Notes under the pieces: generated by a model
What the model saw: the letters and a program-made list of their open reading frames with translations, nothing else
Databases searched by the model: none
What the model was told of the DNA's origin: nothing
Assembly: GCF_003026365.1 (NCBI RefSeq)
Contig: NZ_PYOM01000023.1
Span: forward strand, 1-64,000
From: Photobacterium angustum
Lineage (GTDB): Bacteria > Pseudomonadota > Gammaproteobacteria > Enterobacterales > Vibrionaceae
Direction: 5' to 3'
DNA: 64,000 nucleotides
Position numbers and translations under genes: made by a program
Shown: one piece after another, positions 53,954-62,946 of the stretch
How the letters are laid out: each line of letters starts with the position of its first letter
Position numbering within the stretch: position 1 is the stretch's first letter

Positions 53954-54000
53954 AAAACGGCATAGCTTATTGATTCTAATTCTAGCTTATGCCGTTTTTT
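53954..54000 (+). terminator. Terminator of rpiA
   Basis: An 11-bp stem AAAACGGCATA/TATGCCGTTTT (53954-53964 and 53988-53998) encloses a 23-nt loop and ends in a T-run. The long loop lowers confidence. Confidence 0.65.
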
Positions 54001-54171
54001 ATTATCTTTTTTGTAATATTCTTACCCATGGTGGCTATTTTTTGATACTTTATTAATAAGCTATTAGCAAACGTTTAACCATTTCGCTACTGTGGCTGTA
54101 AAGAAGACATTTCACCACCTGACATTTCTTTGTTTTACATTCAGTTAGCTGCGTTTTTAAGGATGAGAACC

Positions 54172-55401
54172 ATGGCCAAAGTTTCACTCAATAAAGATAA
54201 AATTAATATTCTATTATTAGAAGGACTACACCCTTCATCTCTAGAAGTGCTACAACAAGCAGGTTACACCAACATTGAATACCACAAAGGATCTCTCGCT
54301 GGTGAAGAGCTACTAGAAGCTGTAAAAGATGCTCACTTCATTGGTATTCGCTCTCGAACACAATTAACGCCTGAAGTTTTTGCTGCAGCGAAAAAACTTA
54401 CCGCTGTTGGTTGTTTCTGTATTGGTACTAACCAAGTTGATTTAGATGAAGCTATGCGTCGCGGTATCCCCGTTTTCAACGCACCATTTTCAAATACCCG
54501 TAGTGTTGCAGAGCTTGTTTTAGGTGAACTTCTTCTTCTTTTACGTGGCATTCCAGAAAAGAACGCTAAAGCGCATCGTGGTGAATGGATAAAATCTGCA
54601 GACAACTCATTTGAAGCGCGTGGTAAAACCCTAGGTATTATCGGCTACGGTCATATTGGTACTCAACTTGGTATCTTGGCTGAAAACCTCGGAATGCGCG
54701 TTTGTTTTTACGATATTGAAAGTAAATTAACCTTAGGTAATGCTACACAAGTTGCATCGTTAAGTGAGCTGTTAAATAAATCGGATGTGATTTCACTGCA
54801 CGTACCAGAAACACCAGAGACACAAAACATTATGGGTGCTGAAGAATTTGCACGCATGAAACCTGGTTCTATCTTTATTAACGCAGCACGCGGTACTGTC
54901 GTTGATATTGATGCACTTTGTAGCGCGTTAGAAAGCAAACATATTGCAGGCGCGGCTATCGATGTATTTCCTGTTGAACCAAAAACCAATAACGACCCAT
55001 TTGAATCCCCTCTGCTGCAATTTGATAACGTTATTTTGACGCCTCACATTGGAGGATCAACACAAGAAGCACAGGAAAACATTGGTATTGAAGTGGCAGG
55101 TAAACTAGTGAAATACTCAGATAATGGTTCAACGCTATCTGCTGTTGGCTTCCCAGAGGTATCACTACCTGAACACCGTGGTTGTTCTCGTCTACTTCAT
55201 ATTCATGAAAACCGCCCAGGTGTCTTAAATCAAATCACGACAATTTTTGCGTCGGAAGGCATTAATATTGCTGCCCAGTTCTTACAAACAGGTGCGGAAA
55301 TCGGTTATGTGGTTATTGATGTTGAAACTGAACGTTCAAAAGAAGCACTAGCCAAACTGAAAACAATCGAAGGCACTATTCGCGCCCGTATTTTGCACTA
55401 A
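54172..55401 (+). CDS. serA: D-3-phosphoglycerate dehydrogenase
   Basis: First step of serine synthesis, NAD-dependent. The 409-aa protein has the NAD-binding GKTLGIIGYGHIGTQLGILAENLGM near 148-172, catalytic Arg/Glu/His in INAARGTVVDIDAL and ILTPHIGGSTQEAQENIG, and a C-terminal ACT domain (HENRPGVLNQITTIFASEGINIAAQFLQT) for serine feedback. The ATG at 54172 has AAGGA upstream; the in-frame extension to 54130 is not conserved. Confidence 0.97.
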   Translation: MAKVSLNKDKINILLLEGLHPSSLEVLQQAGYTNIEYHKGSLAGEELLEAVKDAHFIGIRSRTQLTPEVFAAAKKLTAVGCFCIGTNQVDLDEAMRRGIPVFNAPFSNTRSVAELVLGELLLLLRGIPEKNAKAHRGEWIKSADNSFEARGKTLGIIGYGHIGTQLGILAENLGMRVCFYDIESKLTLGNATQVASLSELLNKSDVISLHVPETPETQNIMGAEEFARMKPGSIFINAARGTVVDIDALCSALESKHIAGAAIDVFPVEPKTNNDPFESPLLQFDNVILTPHIGGSTQEAQENIGIEVAGKLVKYSDNGSTLSAVGFPEVSLPEHRGCSRLLHIHENRPGVLNQITTIFASEGINIAAQFLQTGAEIGYVVIDVETERSKEALAKLKTIEGTIRARILH

Positions 55402-55433
55402 TGACTCATAGTTAATGACGTTAACGTGATAAT

Positions 55434-55463
55434 AAAAAGGAGAGCCGAGGCTCTCCTTTTTTA
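55434..55463. terminator. Bidirectional terminator between serA and yggE
   Basis: GGAGAGCC-GA-GGCTCTCC flanked by A-run and T-run; serves serA on the plus strand and the convergent yggE. Confidence 0.9.
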
Positions 55464-55506
55464 TCTCATCAACATATTCTATGATGAAACATGATGCAGA
55501 GTATGA

Positions 55507-56223
55507 TCACTTAGCTAATTTAAAAATCACATTTACACTATCAGAAATCACAATGTTATTATCACTGTAGCTTTGATTCACCGCAGAGTTTGCATCAGCT
55601 GCATACATCATTGGCGCACTTCTCATGCCATAAGGCATTGGACGATCATTGGTGTTGTAATCTATCTGCCACACACCTTCAACTTTATCACCAAAGCCTT
55701 TCGCTAATGATGCTGCCACTTCTTTTGCATTAGCAATAGCCGCTTGACGCGCTTCTTCTTGATACTTTTTCTGATCTTTTACTTTCAAGGTAATGTTATT
55801 AATTTGATTAATACCATCACCTAATGCGTCATCAAGATAAGTGTTTAAATTTTCCAATTTGTACACTGTCACAACGACATTACGAGTCGCTTTAAAGCCA
55901 GTAAACTCTGGCGCTTTGTCTTTCGGATAACGGTACTGTGCAGAAAGAGAAATATTGGCACTATTAATATTTTTACGTTCAACACCAGCTTTGGTCAAAC
56001 GCTCTATAAATTTAGTAACGGCCTGATCTGCAGCTTGCTTTGCCCCTGAAGCTGTCGGTTGTGTCGCAACGACATCCACAGAAAATGCTGCCATGTCCGG
56101 TTTAACAACCACTTCACCGCGTCCAGTTGTTTCTAAATGAGGAAATGATAGATCAGCGGCAACAGCGCCTGTAGAGATAAGTGCACTGGTACTTAATAAT
56201 ATAGCTAATAGGTGTTTTTTCAT
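55507..56223 (-). CDS. yggE: SIMPL-domain periplasmic protein YggE
   Basis: A periplasmic oligomer-forming protein linked to oxidative-stress tolerance. The 238-aa protein has a signal peptide (MKKHLLAILLSTSALISTGAVAA) and a full SIMPL/DUF541 domain: TTGRGEVVVKPDMAAFSVDV, NINSANISLSAQYRY, FKATRNVVVTVYKLENLN and AIANAKEVAASLAKGFG. GAGGA precedes the ATG at 56223. Next to mscS, as in E. coli, where argO lies between them; argO is absent here. Confidence 0.92.
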   Translation of the reverse strand: MKKHLLAILLSTSALISTGAVAADLSFPHLETTGRGEVVVKPDMAAFSVDVVATQPTASGAKQAADQAVTKFIERLTKAGVERKNINSANISLSAQYRYPKDKAPEFTGFKATRNVVVTVYKLENLNTYLDDALGDGINQINNITLKVKDQKKYQEEARQAAIANAKEVAASLAKGFGDKVEGVWQIDYNTNDRPMPYGMRSAPMMYAADANSAVNQSYSDNNIVISDSVNVIFKLAK

Positions 56224-56385
56224 TATCAATCCTCGCTAACAAAGAGTTATTTTTATTTATCGCAGTCATAAGATAAATAATCTATCAACTTTGACCCCAA
56301 AAAAATGAAATCTATCCCTTATTACATTTTTATTTTGAACATCGTTCCTTTATGGTTAATTAATGACCCTTTCTATTTTCTATAG

Positions 56386-56416
56386 ATAAAAAAATGGAGC
56401 CTATTAGGCTCCATTT
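56386..56416 (-). terminator. Rho-independent terminator of mscS
   Basis: An 11-bp stem AAATGGAGCCT/AGGCTCCATTT with a 3-nt loop and a U-run on the minus strand. Confidence 0.9.
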
Positions 56417-56439
56417 CTATTCGTTATGCTTTAAATAAA

Positions 56440-57324
56440 TTAAGCATCAACTTTATTTAGGTGAACATCCATTTGTGGGAATGGGATTTCGATACCTTCT
56501 TTATCAAGCTCTTCTTTAATTGCTTGGTTAAGATCGAAGTATACAGCCCAGTAATCAGGCGTATTAACCCATGGACGTACCACGAAGTTCACTGAAGAGT
56601 CAGCAAGTGCAACAACACCAATTGTTGGCTCTGGATCTTTAAGAACACGCTCATCAGCAGTTACAACACGCTTAAGTACTTCTTTTGTTTTTTGAAGATC
56701 AGCGCTGTAAGAAACACCAATTGTAAGATCAATACGACGTGTCGCATTACGAGAATAGTTTGTAATTGGGTTACCAATGATAGATGAGTTTGGTACTACA
56801 ACTGTTTTGTTGTCAGGCGTACGTAGTTCTGTAGAGAAAATCTGAATTGATTCAACTGCACCCGAAACACCAGCAACTTCAACAAAATCACCAGACTTGA
56901 ATGGACGGAAAGCAACAATCAGAACGCCTGCAGCAAAGTTCGATAGCGAGCCTTGAAGAGCAAGACCAACCGCAAGACCCGCGGCACCGATCACTGCTAC
57001 CACTGAAGCTGTTTGAACACCAATACGGCTAAGAGCAGCAATTAATACAATAACGAACAATAAGTAACGAACTAGGCCGTGAATAAATTCAACAACCGCG
57101 TTATCCATTTCTTTCTTACGTAATACTTTAGCAACTGCGCCAGCAACTGCTTTAACGATCATATTACCGATAAATAAAATTAGAAGTGCTGAAACAAGAT
57201 TTACTGCGTATTGGATCAAAAGATCCTGGTTATCACTCAGCCAGTTTCCAGCGTGCAACACACCATTAGTTAATGTGTTATCAGAAATTTTTTCGACAAC
57301 CTTGTCTGTAACGCTCTCAGTCAT
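56440..57324 (-). CDS. mscS: Small-conductance mechanosensitive channel MscS
   Basis: Inner-membrane heptameric emergency valve against hypo-osmotic shock. The 294-aa protein has three TM helices (near 33-57, 70-90 and 95-128), the pore helix GAAGLAVGLALQGSLSNFAAGVLIVAFRPF, and a cytoplasmic beta/vestibule domain (FSTELRTPDNKTVVVPNSSIIGNPITNYSR, PFPQMDVHLNKV at the end). Clearly orthologous to E. coli MscS (286 aa). It lies next to the fbaA-pgk-epd genes as in E. coli. Confidence 0.95.
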   Translation of the reverse strand: MTESVTDKVVEKISDNTLTNGVLHAGNWLSDNQDLLIQYAVNLVSALLILFIGNMIVKAVAGAVAKVLRKKEMDNAVVEFIHGLVRYLLFVIVLIAALSRIGVQTASVVAVIGAAGLAVGLALQGSLSNFAAGVLIVAFRPFKSGDFVEVAGVSGAVESIQIFSTELRTPDNKTVVVPNSSIIGNPITNYSRNATRRIDLTIGVSYSADLQKTKEVLKRVVTADERVLKDPEPTIGVVALADSSVNFVVRPWVNTPDYWAVYFDLNQAIKEELDKEGIEIPFPQMDVHLNKVDA

Positions 57325-57578
57325 TTGAAGTGCTCTCTCTTATGTTTACTTAAAATAAATCTATAGCGTAAGTCGTAGATAGCATGATTATTCTACGAGT
57401 TACTCCATTAGAACTGTCTTTCCGTTTGTCTATCTTATAGCGAAAAAACATACTACGGAATTTTGGTGCCAATTATTCCCGTTTTTGCTAGTAAATAGCT
57501 ACTAAAAAAAACGATGTTTACATAAATTAACTTAAATATCACTAAACAACAATTTAAGTACAATCTATGATGAAATAC
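57325..57578. other. mscS upstream region
   Basis: AT-rich and gene-free. It should hold the mscS promoter (RpoS-dependent in E. coli), but I cannot assign one with confidence. Confidence 0.4.
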
Positions 57579-57606
57579 AAAAAAAAAGCCCGCCGAAGCG
57601 GACTTT
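57579..57606 (-). terminator. Rho-independent terminator of fbaA
   Basis: A 9-bp stem AAAGTCCGC/GCGGGCTTT (one G-U pair) with a TTCG tetraloop and a long U-run on the minus strand, 28 nt past the fbaA stop. Confidence 0.92.
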
Positions 57607-57633
57607 TTCACATTTTATATAGCTGAAGTTCGA

Positions 57634-58710
57634 TTAAAGAACATCAACTGCGTTTAGATCAGCGAATGCTTTCTCTAGACGCTCAACCATTGATACTTGA
57701 CCTGCACGTAGCCATACGCGTGGATCGTAGTATTTCTTGTTAGGCGCTGACTCACCAGTTGGGTTACCGATTTGACCTTGTAGGTAATCGTGGTTTTCAG
57801 CTTCGTAGCGACGGATACCATCCCAACAAGCCCACTGTGTATCTGTATCGATGTTCATTTTGATAACACCGTAACCGATAGACTCTTGAATTTCAGCTTC
57901 AGAAGAACCTGAACCACCGTGGAATACGAAATCTAGAGAGTTAGTTGGAAGACCAAACTTCTCTGAAACGTATGCTTGAGAATCACGTAGGATAGTTGGA
58001 GTCAGTACAACGTTACCTGCTTGGTAAACACCGTGTACGTTACCGAAAGAAGCAGCGATAGTGAAACGTGGGCTAACAGCGCTTAGTTTCTCGTATGCAT
58101 ATGCAACGTCTTCTGGAGAAGTGTAAAGCTCAGATGCGTCCATGTGAGAGTTATCAACGCCGTCTTCTTCACCACCAGTACAACCTAGTTCGATTTCTAG
58201 TGTCATGTTCATCTTAGCCATACGCGCAAGGTACTTAGCTGAGATTTCGATGTTCTCTTCTAGCGACTCTTCAGAAAGGTCGATCATGTGAGAAGAGAAT
58301 AGAGGCTTACCAGTTTGAGCGAAGAACTCTTCACCCGCGTCTAGTAGACCGTCGATCCAAGGAAGCAGTTTCTTAGCAGCGTGGTCAGTGTGAAGAATTA
58401 CAGGAACACCGTAAGACTCAGCAACAGCGTGAACGTATTTAGCACCAGCGATAGCGCCAAGGATTTGTGGACCTTGACCTTCTAGTTTAAGACCTTTACC
58501 GCCAAAGAATGCAGCACCGCCGTTAGAGAACTGAACGATAACTGGAGACTTAACTTTAGCTGCCGCTTCTAGTACTGCGTTAACAGAATCTGTACCGATA
58601 CAGTTAACTGCTGGAAGTGCGAAGTTGTTTTCTTTAGCTACTGCGAATACTTTCTGAACGTCATCGCCAGAAATAACACCAGGTTTTACAAAATCAAAGA
58701 TCTTAGACAT
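57634..58710 (-). CDS. fbaA: Class II fructose-bisphosphate aldolase
   Basis: Zinc-dependent cleavage of fructose 1,6-bisphosphate. The 358-aa protein has zinc ligands in VILHTDHAAKKLLPW, ELGCTGGEEDGVDNS, FGNVHGVYQ, and FHGGSGSS. The ATG at 58710 has AGGA upstream and gives MSKIFDFVKPGVI, the family start; extension to 58761 would run into the operator. pgk and epd lie upstream on the same strand. Confidence 0.97.
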   Translation of the reverse strand: MSKIFDFVKPGVISGDDVQKVFAVAKENNFALPAVNCIGTDSVNAVLEAAAKVKSPVIVQFSNGGAAFFGGKGLKLEGQGPQILGAIAGAKYVHAVAESYGVPVILHTDHAAKKLLPWIDGLLDAGEEFFAQTGKPLFSSHMIDLSEESLEENIEISAKYLARMAKMNMTLEIELGCTGGEEDGVDNSHMDASELYTSPEDVAYAYEKLSAVSPRFTIAASFGNVHGVYQAGNVVLTPTILRDSQAYVSEKFGLPTNSLDFVFHGGSGSSEAEIQESIGYGVIKMNIDTDTQWACWDGIRRYEAENHDYLQGQIGNPTGESAPNKKYYDPRVWLRAGQVSMVERLEKAFADLNAVDVL

Positions 58711-58755
58711 AACAATAGTCCTATTATTTACTTTGTTGTCTGTGGAAAAATTCTT

Positions 58756-58771
58756 GTGCAAACGTTTGCGA
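58756..58771. promoter_or_regulatory. PurR/LacI-type operator upstream of fbaA
   Basis: GCAAACGTTTGC (58758-58769) is a perfect 12-bp palindrome centred on CG, 48 nt before the fbaA ATG. It matches the core of the PurR box and is typical of LacI-family operators. The 160-bp pgk-fbaA gap suggests fbaA has a promoter of its own here. Confidence 0.6.
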
Positions 58772-58871
58772 TTGCTTGCTATTCTACTGAAAGTTAATAG
58801 CTATCACAAACATTTAAACGTGGAAGCAACACTCATATATAGTGTAAATTCAGCTCCCACGCCCAAAATAA

Positions 58872-60035
58872 TTATGCTTTAGCGCGAGACTCTAGCATTT
58901 CAACTGCAGGTAATTTCTTACCTTCAACGAACTCAAGGAACGCACCGCCACCTGTTGAGATGTAAGATACTTTATCTTTGATGCCGTACTTATCGATAGC
59001 CGCTAGTGTGTCACCACCACCCGCTACAGAGAAGCCCGCTGATTCTGCGATTGCGTTAGCAACAACTTCAGTCCCTTTACCAAATTGCTCGATTTCGAAT
59101 ACGCCTACAGGGCCATTCCAAAGAATCGTTTTCGCGTTCATGATGATGTCAGCAAGTGCTTGAGCTGAATCAGGACCTAGGTCAAGAACCATGTCGTCAG
59201 CTGCAATGTCTGATGCTGACTTAACAGTTGCTTCAGCTGTGTCAGAGAACTCTTTAGCACATACAACATCCGTAGCTACAGGGATGTCAGTGCTTGCCAT
59301 TAGCTCTTTAGCCGTTGGGATTAGGTCAGCTTCGTATAGAGACTTACCTACATCGTTACCTTCAGCCGCGATGAATGTGTTAGCAATACCACCACCAACA
59401 ACAATTTGGTCAGCAATTTTAGATAGTGACTCAAGTACAGTTAGCTTAGTTGATACTTTAGAACCACCAACAATTGCAACCATTGGACGTGCTGGGTTGT
59501 CCATCGCTTTGCCTAGTGCTTCTAGCTCGCCAGCTAGTAGAGGGCCAGCACATGCAACTGGTGCAAACATACCTACACCGTAAGTTGATGCTTGTGCACG
59601 GTGAGCGGTACCAAATGCATCCATTACGAATACGTCACAAAGTGCAGCATATTGCTTAGATAATTCGTCTTCGTTTTTCTTCTCGCCCTTGTTAAAACGT
59701 ACGTTTTCAAGAACAACAAGCTCACCAGCGTTTAGCTCAAGACCATTTAGGTAATCTTTTGCTAGTTTAACGTCGCAATCTAGTGCGTCGTTTAAGTAGT
59801 TAACTACAGGCTGTAGAGAGAATTCTTCTGCGTATTCACCTTCCGTTGGACGACCTAGGTGAGAAGTAACCATTACTTTAGCGCCAGCTTCTAGACAACG
59901 CTTAATTGTAGGTAGAGATGCAATGATACGTGCATCTGAAGTTACTTTACCGTCTTTTACTGGCACATTTAGGTCAGCACGAATAAATACACGCTTACCA
60001 GCTAGATCCAGATCAGTCATCTTGATTACAGACAT
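58872..60035 (-). CDS. pgk: Phosphoglycerate kinase
   Basis: Glycolytic ATP-forming step from 1,3-bisphosphoglycerate. The 387-aa protein has KRVFIRADLNVPVKDG near 15-30, MVTSHLGRPTEG near 57, DAFGTAHRAQAS near 160, and the C-terminal nucleotide site WNGPVGVFE and AGGGDTLAA. The ATG at 60035 has AGAGGA 7 nt upstream. 97 nt from epd on the same strand. Confidence 0.97.
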   Translation of the reverse strand: MSVIKMTDLDLAGKRVFIRADLNVPVKDGKVTSDARIIASLPTIKRCLEAGAKVMVTSHLGRPTEGEYAEEFSLQPVVNYLNDALDCDVKLAKDYLNGLELNAGELVVLENVRFNKGEKKNEDELSKQYAALCDVFVMDAFGTAHRAQASTYGVGMFAPVACAGPLLAGELEALGKAMDNPARPMVAIVGGSKVSTKLTVLESLSKIADQIVVGGGIANTFIAAEGNDVGKSLYEADLIPTAKELMASTDIPVATDVVCAKEFSDTAEATVKSASDIAADDMVLDLGPDSAQALADIIMNAKTILWNGPVGVFEIEQFGKGTEVVANAIAESAGFSVAGGGDTLAAIDKYGIKDKVSYISTGGGAFLEFVEGKKLPAVEMLESRAKA

Positions 60036-60132
60036 GTTTTGTCCTCTCAAACATTATTAAAAATAAAAGTTCATAAAATTGACAGCCTGCCGTCGTTAAT
60101 GTTCAACGCCAAGCCCTGTAATTCTTACTATT

Positions 60133-61179
60133 TTACTTTTCAGCATCCGTATGTTCGGTTGCGTACATTGCTAACGCTGTATCCAACATTCGATTAGCAA
60201 AGCCCCATTCATTGTCACACCATACCAGCAATTTAATCAAATGCTGGTTGCTTACCCTAGTTTGGCTGCCATCAACAATTGCACTATGGGGATCATGATT
60301 AAAGTCAATCGACACTAAAGGCGCTTCTGTGTAATCCACAATACCACTTAATGTACAACGAGACGTATTTTTTAATGATTGATTTACGTCATTAACTTTC
60401 ACATTTGTTTTAACTGTGACACTCAAATCCATAGCAGTGACATTTATTGTGGGCACCCTCACAGAAATAGCTTCAAATCTGTCGGAAAACTTCGGAAATA
60501 TACGACCAATTCCAAGGTGTAGTTTAGTATCAACTGGAATAATTGACTGACTTGCTGCACGCGTTCGGCGTAAATCAGGATGATAAGCATCAATAACTTG
60601 TTGATCATTCATGGCTGAATGAATAGTCGTAATGGTGCCAGATTCAATACCAAACTGGTCATCTAAGATTTTTATAATGGGAACAATACAGTTCGTTGTA
60701 CACGAACCATTAGAAACAATGCGATGCTGAGGTGTTAAGTCTTGATGATTAACACCATAGATAACAGTGCAATCAATATCTTTGCTAGCAGGATGGGAAA
60801 ATAATACTTTTTTAGCGCCTGATGCGATATGCGCTAAACCGTCGGCACGGGAGCCAAACTTACCCGTACAATCTAAAACAATATCGACATCAAGATCATG
60901 CCAAGGCAACAGTTTTAAATCAGGCTGATGAAGAATACGAATTTGATCTTGGCGACCATTTTCATGGGCAATAAAAAGATGCTCCTGATCATGACTGACA
61001 GGATTTTTGAAACGTCCATGGCTAGAATCGTATTGAAGTAGATGAACCATTGCTTCCGGCTCTGCTAATTCGTTAACTGCCACGACGTTAATATGATGAT
61101 GTTTGTCGCTTTCATACAATGCGCGAAGCACACTGCGACCAATGCGACCGAATCCATTTATTGCGACTTTTAGTGTCAT
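60133..61179 (-). CDS. epd: D-erythrose-4-phosphate dehydrogenase
   Basis: Oxidises erythrose 4-phosphate to 4-phosphoerythronate in vitamin B6 synthesis. The 348-aa protein is GAPDH-like: NAD fold KVAINGFGRIGRSVLRALYES, VLDCTGKFGSR, active Cys in IVSNGSCTTNCIVP near 155, HSAMNDQQVIDAYHPDLRRTRAASQSIIPVDTKL and LVWCDNEWGFANRM. HSAMNDQQ and the position before pgk-fbaA favour Epd over GapA. Confidence 0.94.
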   Translation of the reverse strand: MTLKVAINGFGRIGRSVLRALYESDKHHHINVVAVNELAEPEAMVHLLQYDSSHGRFKNPVSHDQEHLFIAHENGRQDQIRILHQPDLKLLPWHDLDVDIVLDCTGKFGSRADGLAHIASGAKKVLFSHPASKDIDCTVIYGVNHQDLTPQHRIVSNGSCTTNCIVPIIKILDDQFGIESGTITTIHSAMNDQQVIDAYHPDLRRTRAASQSIIPVDTKLHLGIGRIFPKFSDRFEAISVRVPTINVTAMDLSVTVKTNVKVNDVNQSLKNTSRCTLSGIVDYTEAPLVSIDFNHDPHSAIVDGSQTRVSNQHLIKLLVWCDNEWGFANRMLDTALAMYATEHTDAEK

Positions 61180-61544
61180 ATCCGTGCTACAAAAATACTA
61201 AGCTGCGTTAGTGTATACCAAGCTAGATACAGAATCACCATAATTGTGACATCTCTCACCAAGCAGACTCAATATCTAATAGAACCAAATAGTTAGACTC
61301 ATCACTCATCGATATTTTTGCGTATATCCTCTACTTTAACCTTAAAAAACCACTGATTTATCGGCTTAAAACAGCGAAATATCACGTATTAAAAAGTCAC
61401 TATTTGTTCATTCAGCGTCTTTTTCTACGCATTAATAAACGACGTTTAATATTAGGATTGGCATTAACAAACCTTCACTTTTTTACATATAGCTAATAGA
61501 TAAATGAAAAAAAGTTCATATTAGGCAATCCCAAAGAGGTGGTT
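61180..61544. other. epd / DUF2333 divergent region
   Basis: 365 bases without a gene. The left part holds a CRP-like site (61245-61260). The rest is AT-rich and should contain the promoter of the DUF2333 gene, which I cannot place. Confidence 0.45.
61245..61260. promoter_or_regulatory. CRP-like site upstream of epd
   Basis: TGTGA-CATCTC-TCACC matches TGTGA-N6-TCACA at nine of ten positions. It is centred about 73 nt before the epd ATG. In E. coli the distal epd promoter is cAMP-CRP activated. Confidence 0.6.
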
Positions 61545-62504
61545 ATGTCGAAAGTAAAAGTCATTATTGGCGCAGTATTCTTCACCTTCATACTTTACTT
61601 TTTGTCTGTTTATTGGTCATTTGAACCAGATACATTTAATCCAGACAGTTATGCGGCAGAGCAAGCCAAGCTAAATCATCAAACCTTAACAACAGGGTAT
61701 GAGACCACCACAACACTGATCCATATTTCAGAGCTATTAATTAATAAATCTGGAGGCTTTCTTACTAACGATAAATTACCACCCAGTTTATTAATGGATA
61801 ACATGCCGGCATGGGAAACAGGTGTATTAACACAAGTGCGAGACATGGCACTGGTACTAAAAGATAATCTTAGCCGCCCCCAAAATGAAAGCCATATTGA
61901 TTCAGATTTAAAAGAAGCTCAGCCAGCACTTAATATCAATAGTCATAGTTGGAACTTTCCAAGCGCAGAATCTGAATATCAAAATGCAATTGACGCCCTT
62001 ATTCGATACCGTGACCGCCTTTCGGCATCTCGCCACCCAGCACAATTTTATTCACGGGATGATAATTTAGTGGCTTGGCTTGAAGTCGTACAAAAACGCT
62101 TAGGAACTATTTCACAAGATCTTGGCTCATCTGTGGGTGAACCACAGTTAATAATGGATAGAGAAGCAGAAGGTAAGGAAGTTTCACTCAATGCGCCGAA
62201 AACAAGCTGGTTCAAAATTGATAATGTTTTTTACGAATCACGAGGCTCTACTTGGGCCATATTACTGCTCATGAAAGCAATGAAACATGATTTTAAACCA
62301 CTATTAGAAGAAGAAAAAGCAACGGTCATGATTGATCAAATAATTCGTGAGCTTGAAGCAACACAAGAAACGGTTTGGAGCCCAATGATTTTAAATGGTA
62401 TGGGATTTGGTTTATTACCTAACCACTCTTTGATCATGGCAAATTACGTGTCTCGTGCTCAAGCAGGTACCGTTGATCTCATCAACCTGTTCGAAAAAAG
62501 ATAA
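61545..62504 (+). CDS. DUF2333 family inner-membrane protein
   Basis: Function unknown. The 319-aa protein has an N-terminal signal anchor (VIIGAVFFTFILYFLSVYWSF near 6-26), the conserved YSWEPD-like FEPDTF just after it, and a long soluble part with LLINKSGGFLTNDKLPPSLLMDNMPAWE, FYSRDDNLVAWLE, WFKIDNVFYESRGSTWAILLLMKAM and PMILNGMGFGLLPNHSLIMANYVSRA. These are typical of DUF2333 in marine gammaproteobacteria. GAGGT precedes the ATG at 61545. Confidence 0.85.
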   Translation: MSKVKVIIGAVFFTFILYFLSVYWSFEPDTFNPDSYAAEQAKLNHQTLTTGYETTTTLIHISELLINKSGGFLTNDKLPPSLLMDNMPAWETGVLTQVRDMALVLKDNLSRPQNESHIDSDLKEAQPALNINSHSWNFPSAESEYQNAIDALIRYRDRLSASRHPAQFYSRDDNLVAWLEVVQKRLGTISQDLGSSVGEPQLIMDREAEGKEVSLNAPKTSWFKIDNVFYESRGSTWAILLLMKAMKHDFKPLLEEEKATVMIDQIIRELEATQETVWSPMILNGMGFGLLPNHSLIMANYVSRAQAGTVDLINLFEKR

Positions 62505-62811
62505 TAAATTCTTGCCGTATGATAGATACAGCAATCTATAACTAAGTCCACCAGTAAACGAAGCAAACTTTATTACCTATTAAATAAAGCTGTACTTAGG
62601 TATATAAAGTCTGTTTATCGTAATTTTTAACAAAAGAAACTTTATATAGTCAATTTGTGATTGCACTTTTTAGTTTAAAAAAATCACATTGTAAATACTG
62701 AAAGTAAATATCATTACTTATCAGTACTTTAGTTAAAAACTATGTCTGTAAACCACCACAACAGAGCTATTTAATTTTTTTATACAATCAGAAACCCTAG
62801 TTTTCATATTG

Positions 62812-62839
62812 TTGATTTTATCTGTTCTCGATGTATTAT
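62812..62839 (+). promoter_or_regulatory. Probable metK promoter
   Basis: TTGATT (62812-62817), a 16-nt spacer and TATTAT (62834-62839). The MetJ boxes start at the next base. Confidence 0.65.
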
Positions 62840-62855
62840 AGACGTCTAGACGGAA
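62840..62855. promoter_or_regulatory. Tandem MetJ boxes
   Basis: A perfect met box AGACGTCT (62840-62847) is followed directly by AGACGGAA (5 of 8 matches). They begin right after the metK -10, so bound MetJ-SAM would block initiation, as in the enterobacterial metK operator. Confidence 0.8.
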
Positions 62856-62946
62856 GTAGCTCTATACATACAAACGTACATATAGCTATATAACAGCGTT
62901 ATAAACGCTACCGTGCGACTAAATTCAAAAGAAAGTGAGACTACCG

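Larger units (their letters stand above)
62505..62946. other. metK upstream region
   Basis: 442 bases without a gene. It holds the metK promoter, the MetJ boxes and an AT-rich leader of about 100 nt with an imperfect TAGCT/AGCTA hairpin (near 62857-62888) and a small AGCGT/ACGCT one (near 62896-62910). No known SAM riboswitch fold is recognised. Confidence 0.5.

Noticed and set aside
53884..54171. Possible small gene or sRNA between rpiA and serA
   Set aside because: Only the rpiA terminator and AT-rich leader are visible; no promoter-terminator pair for an independent RNA.
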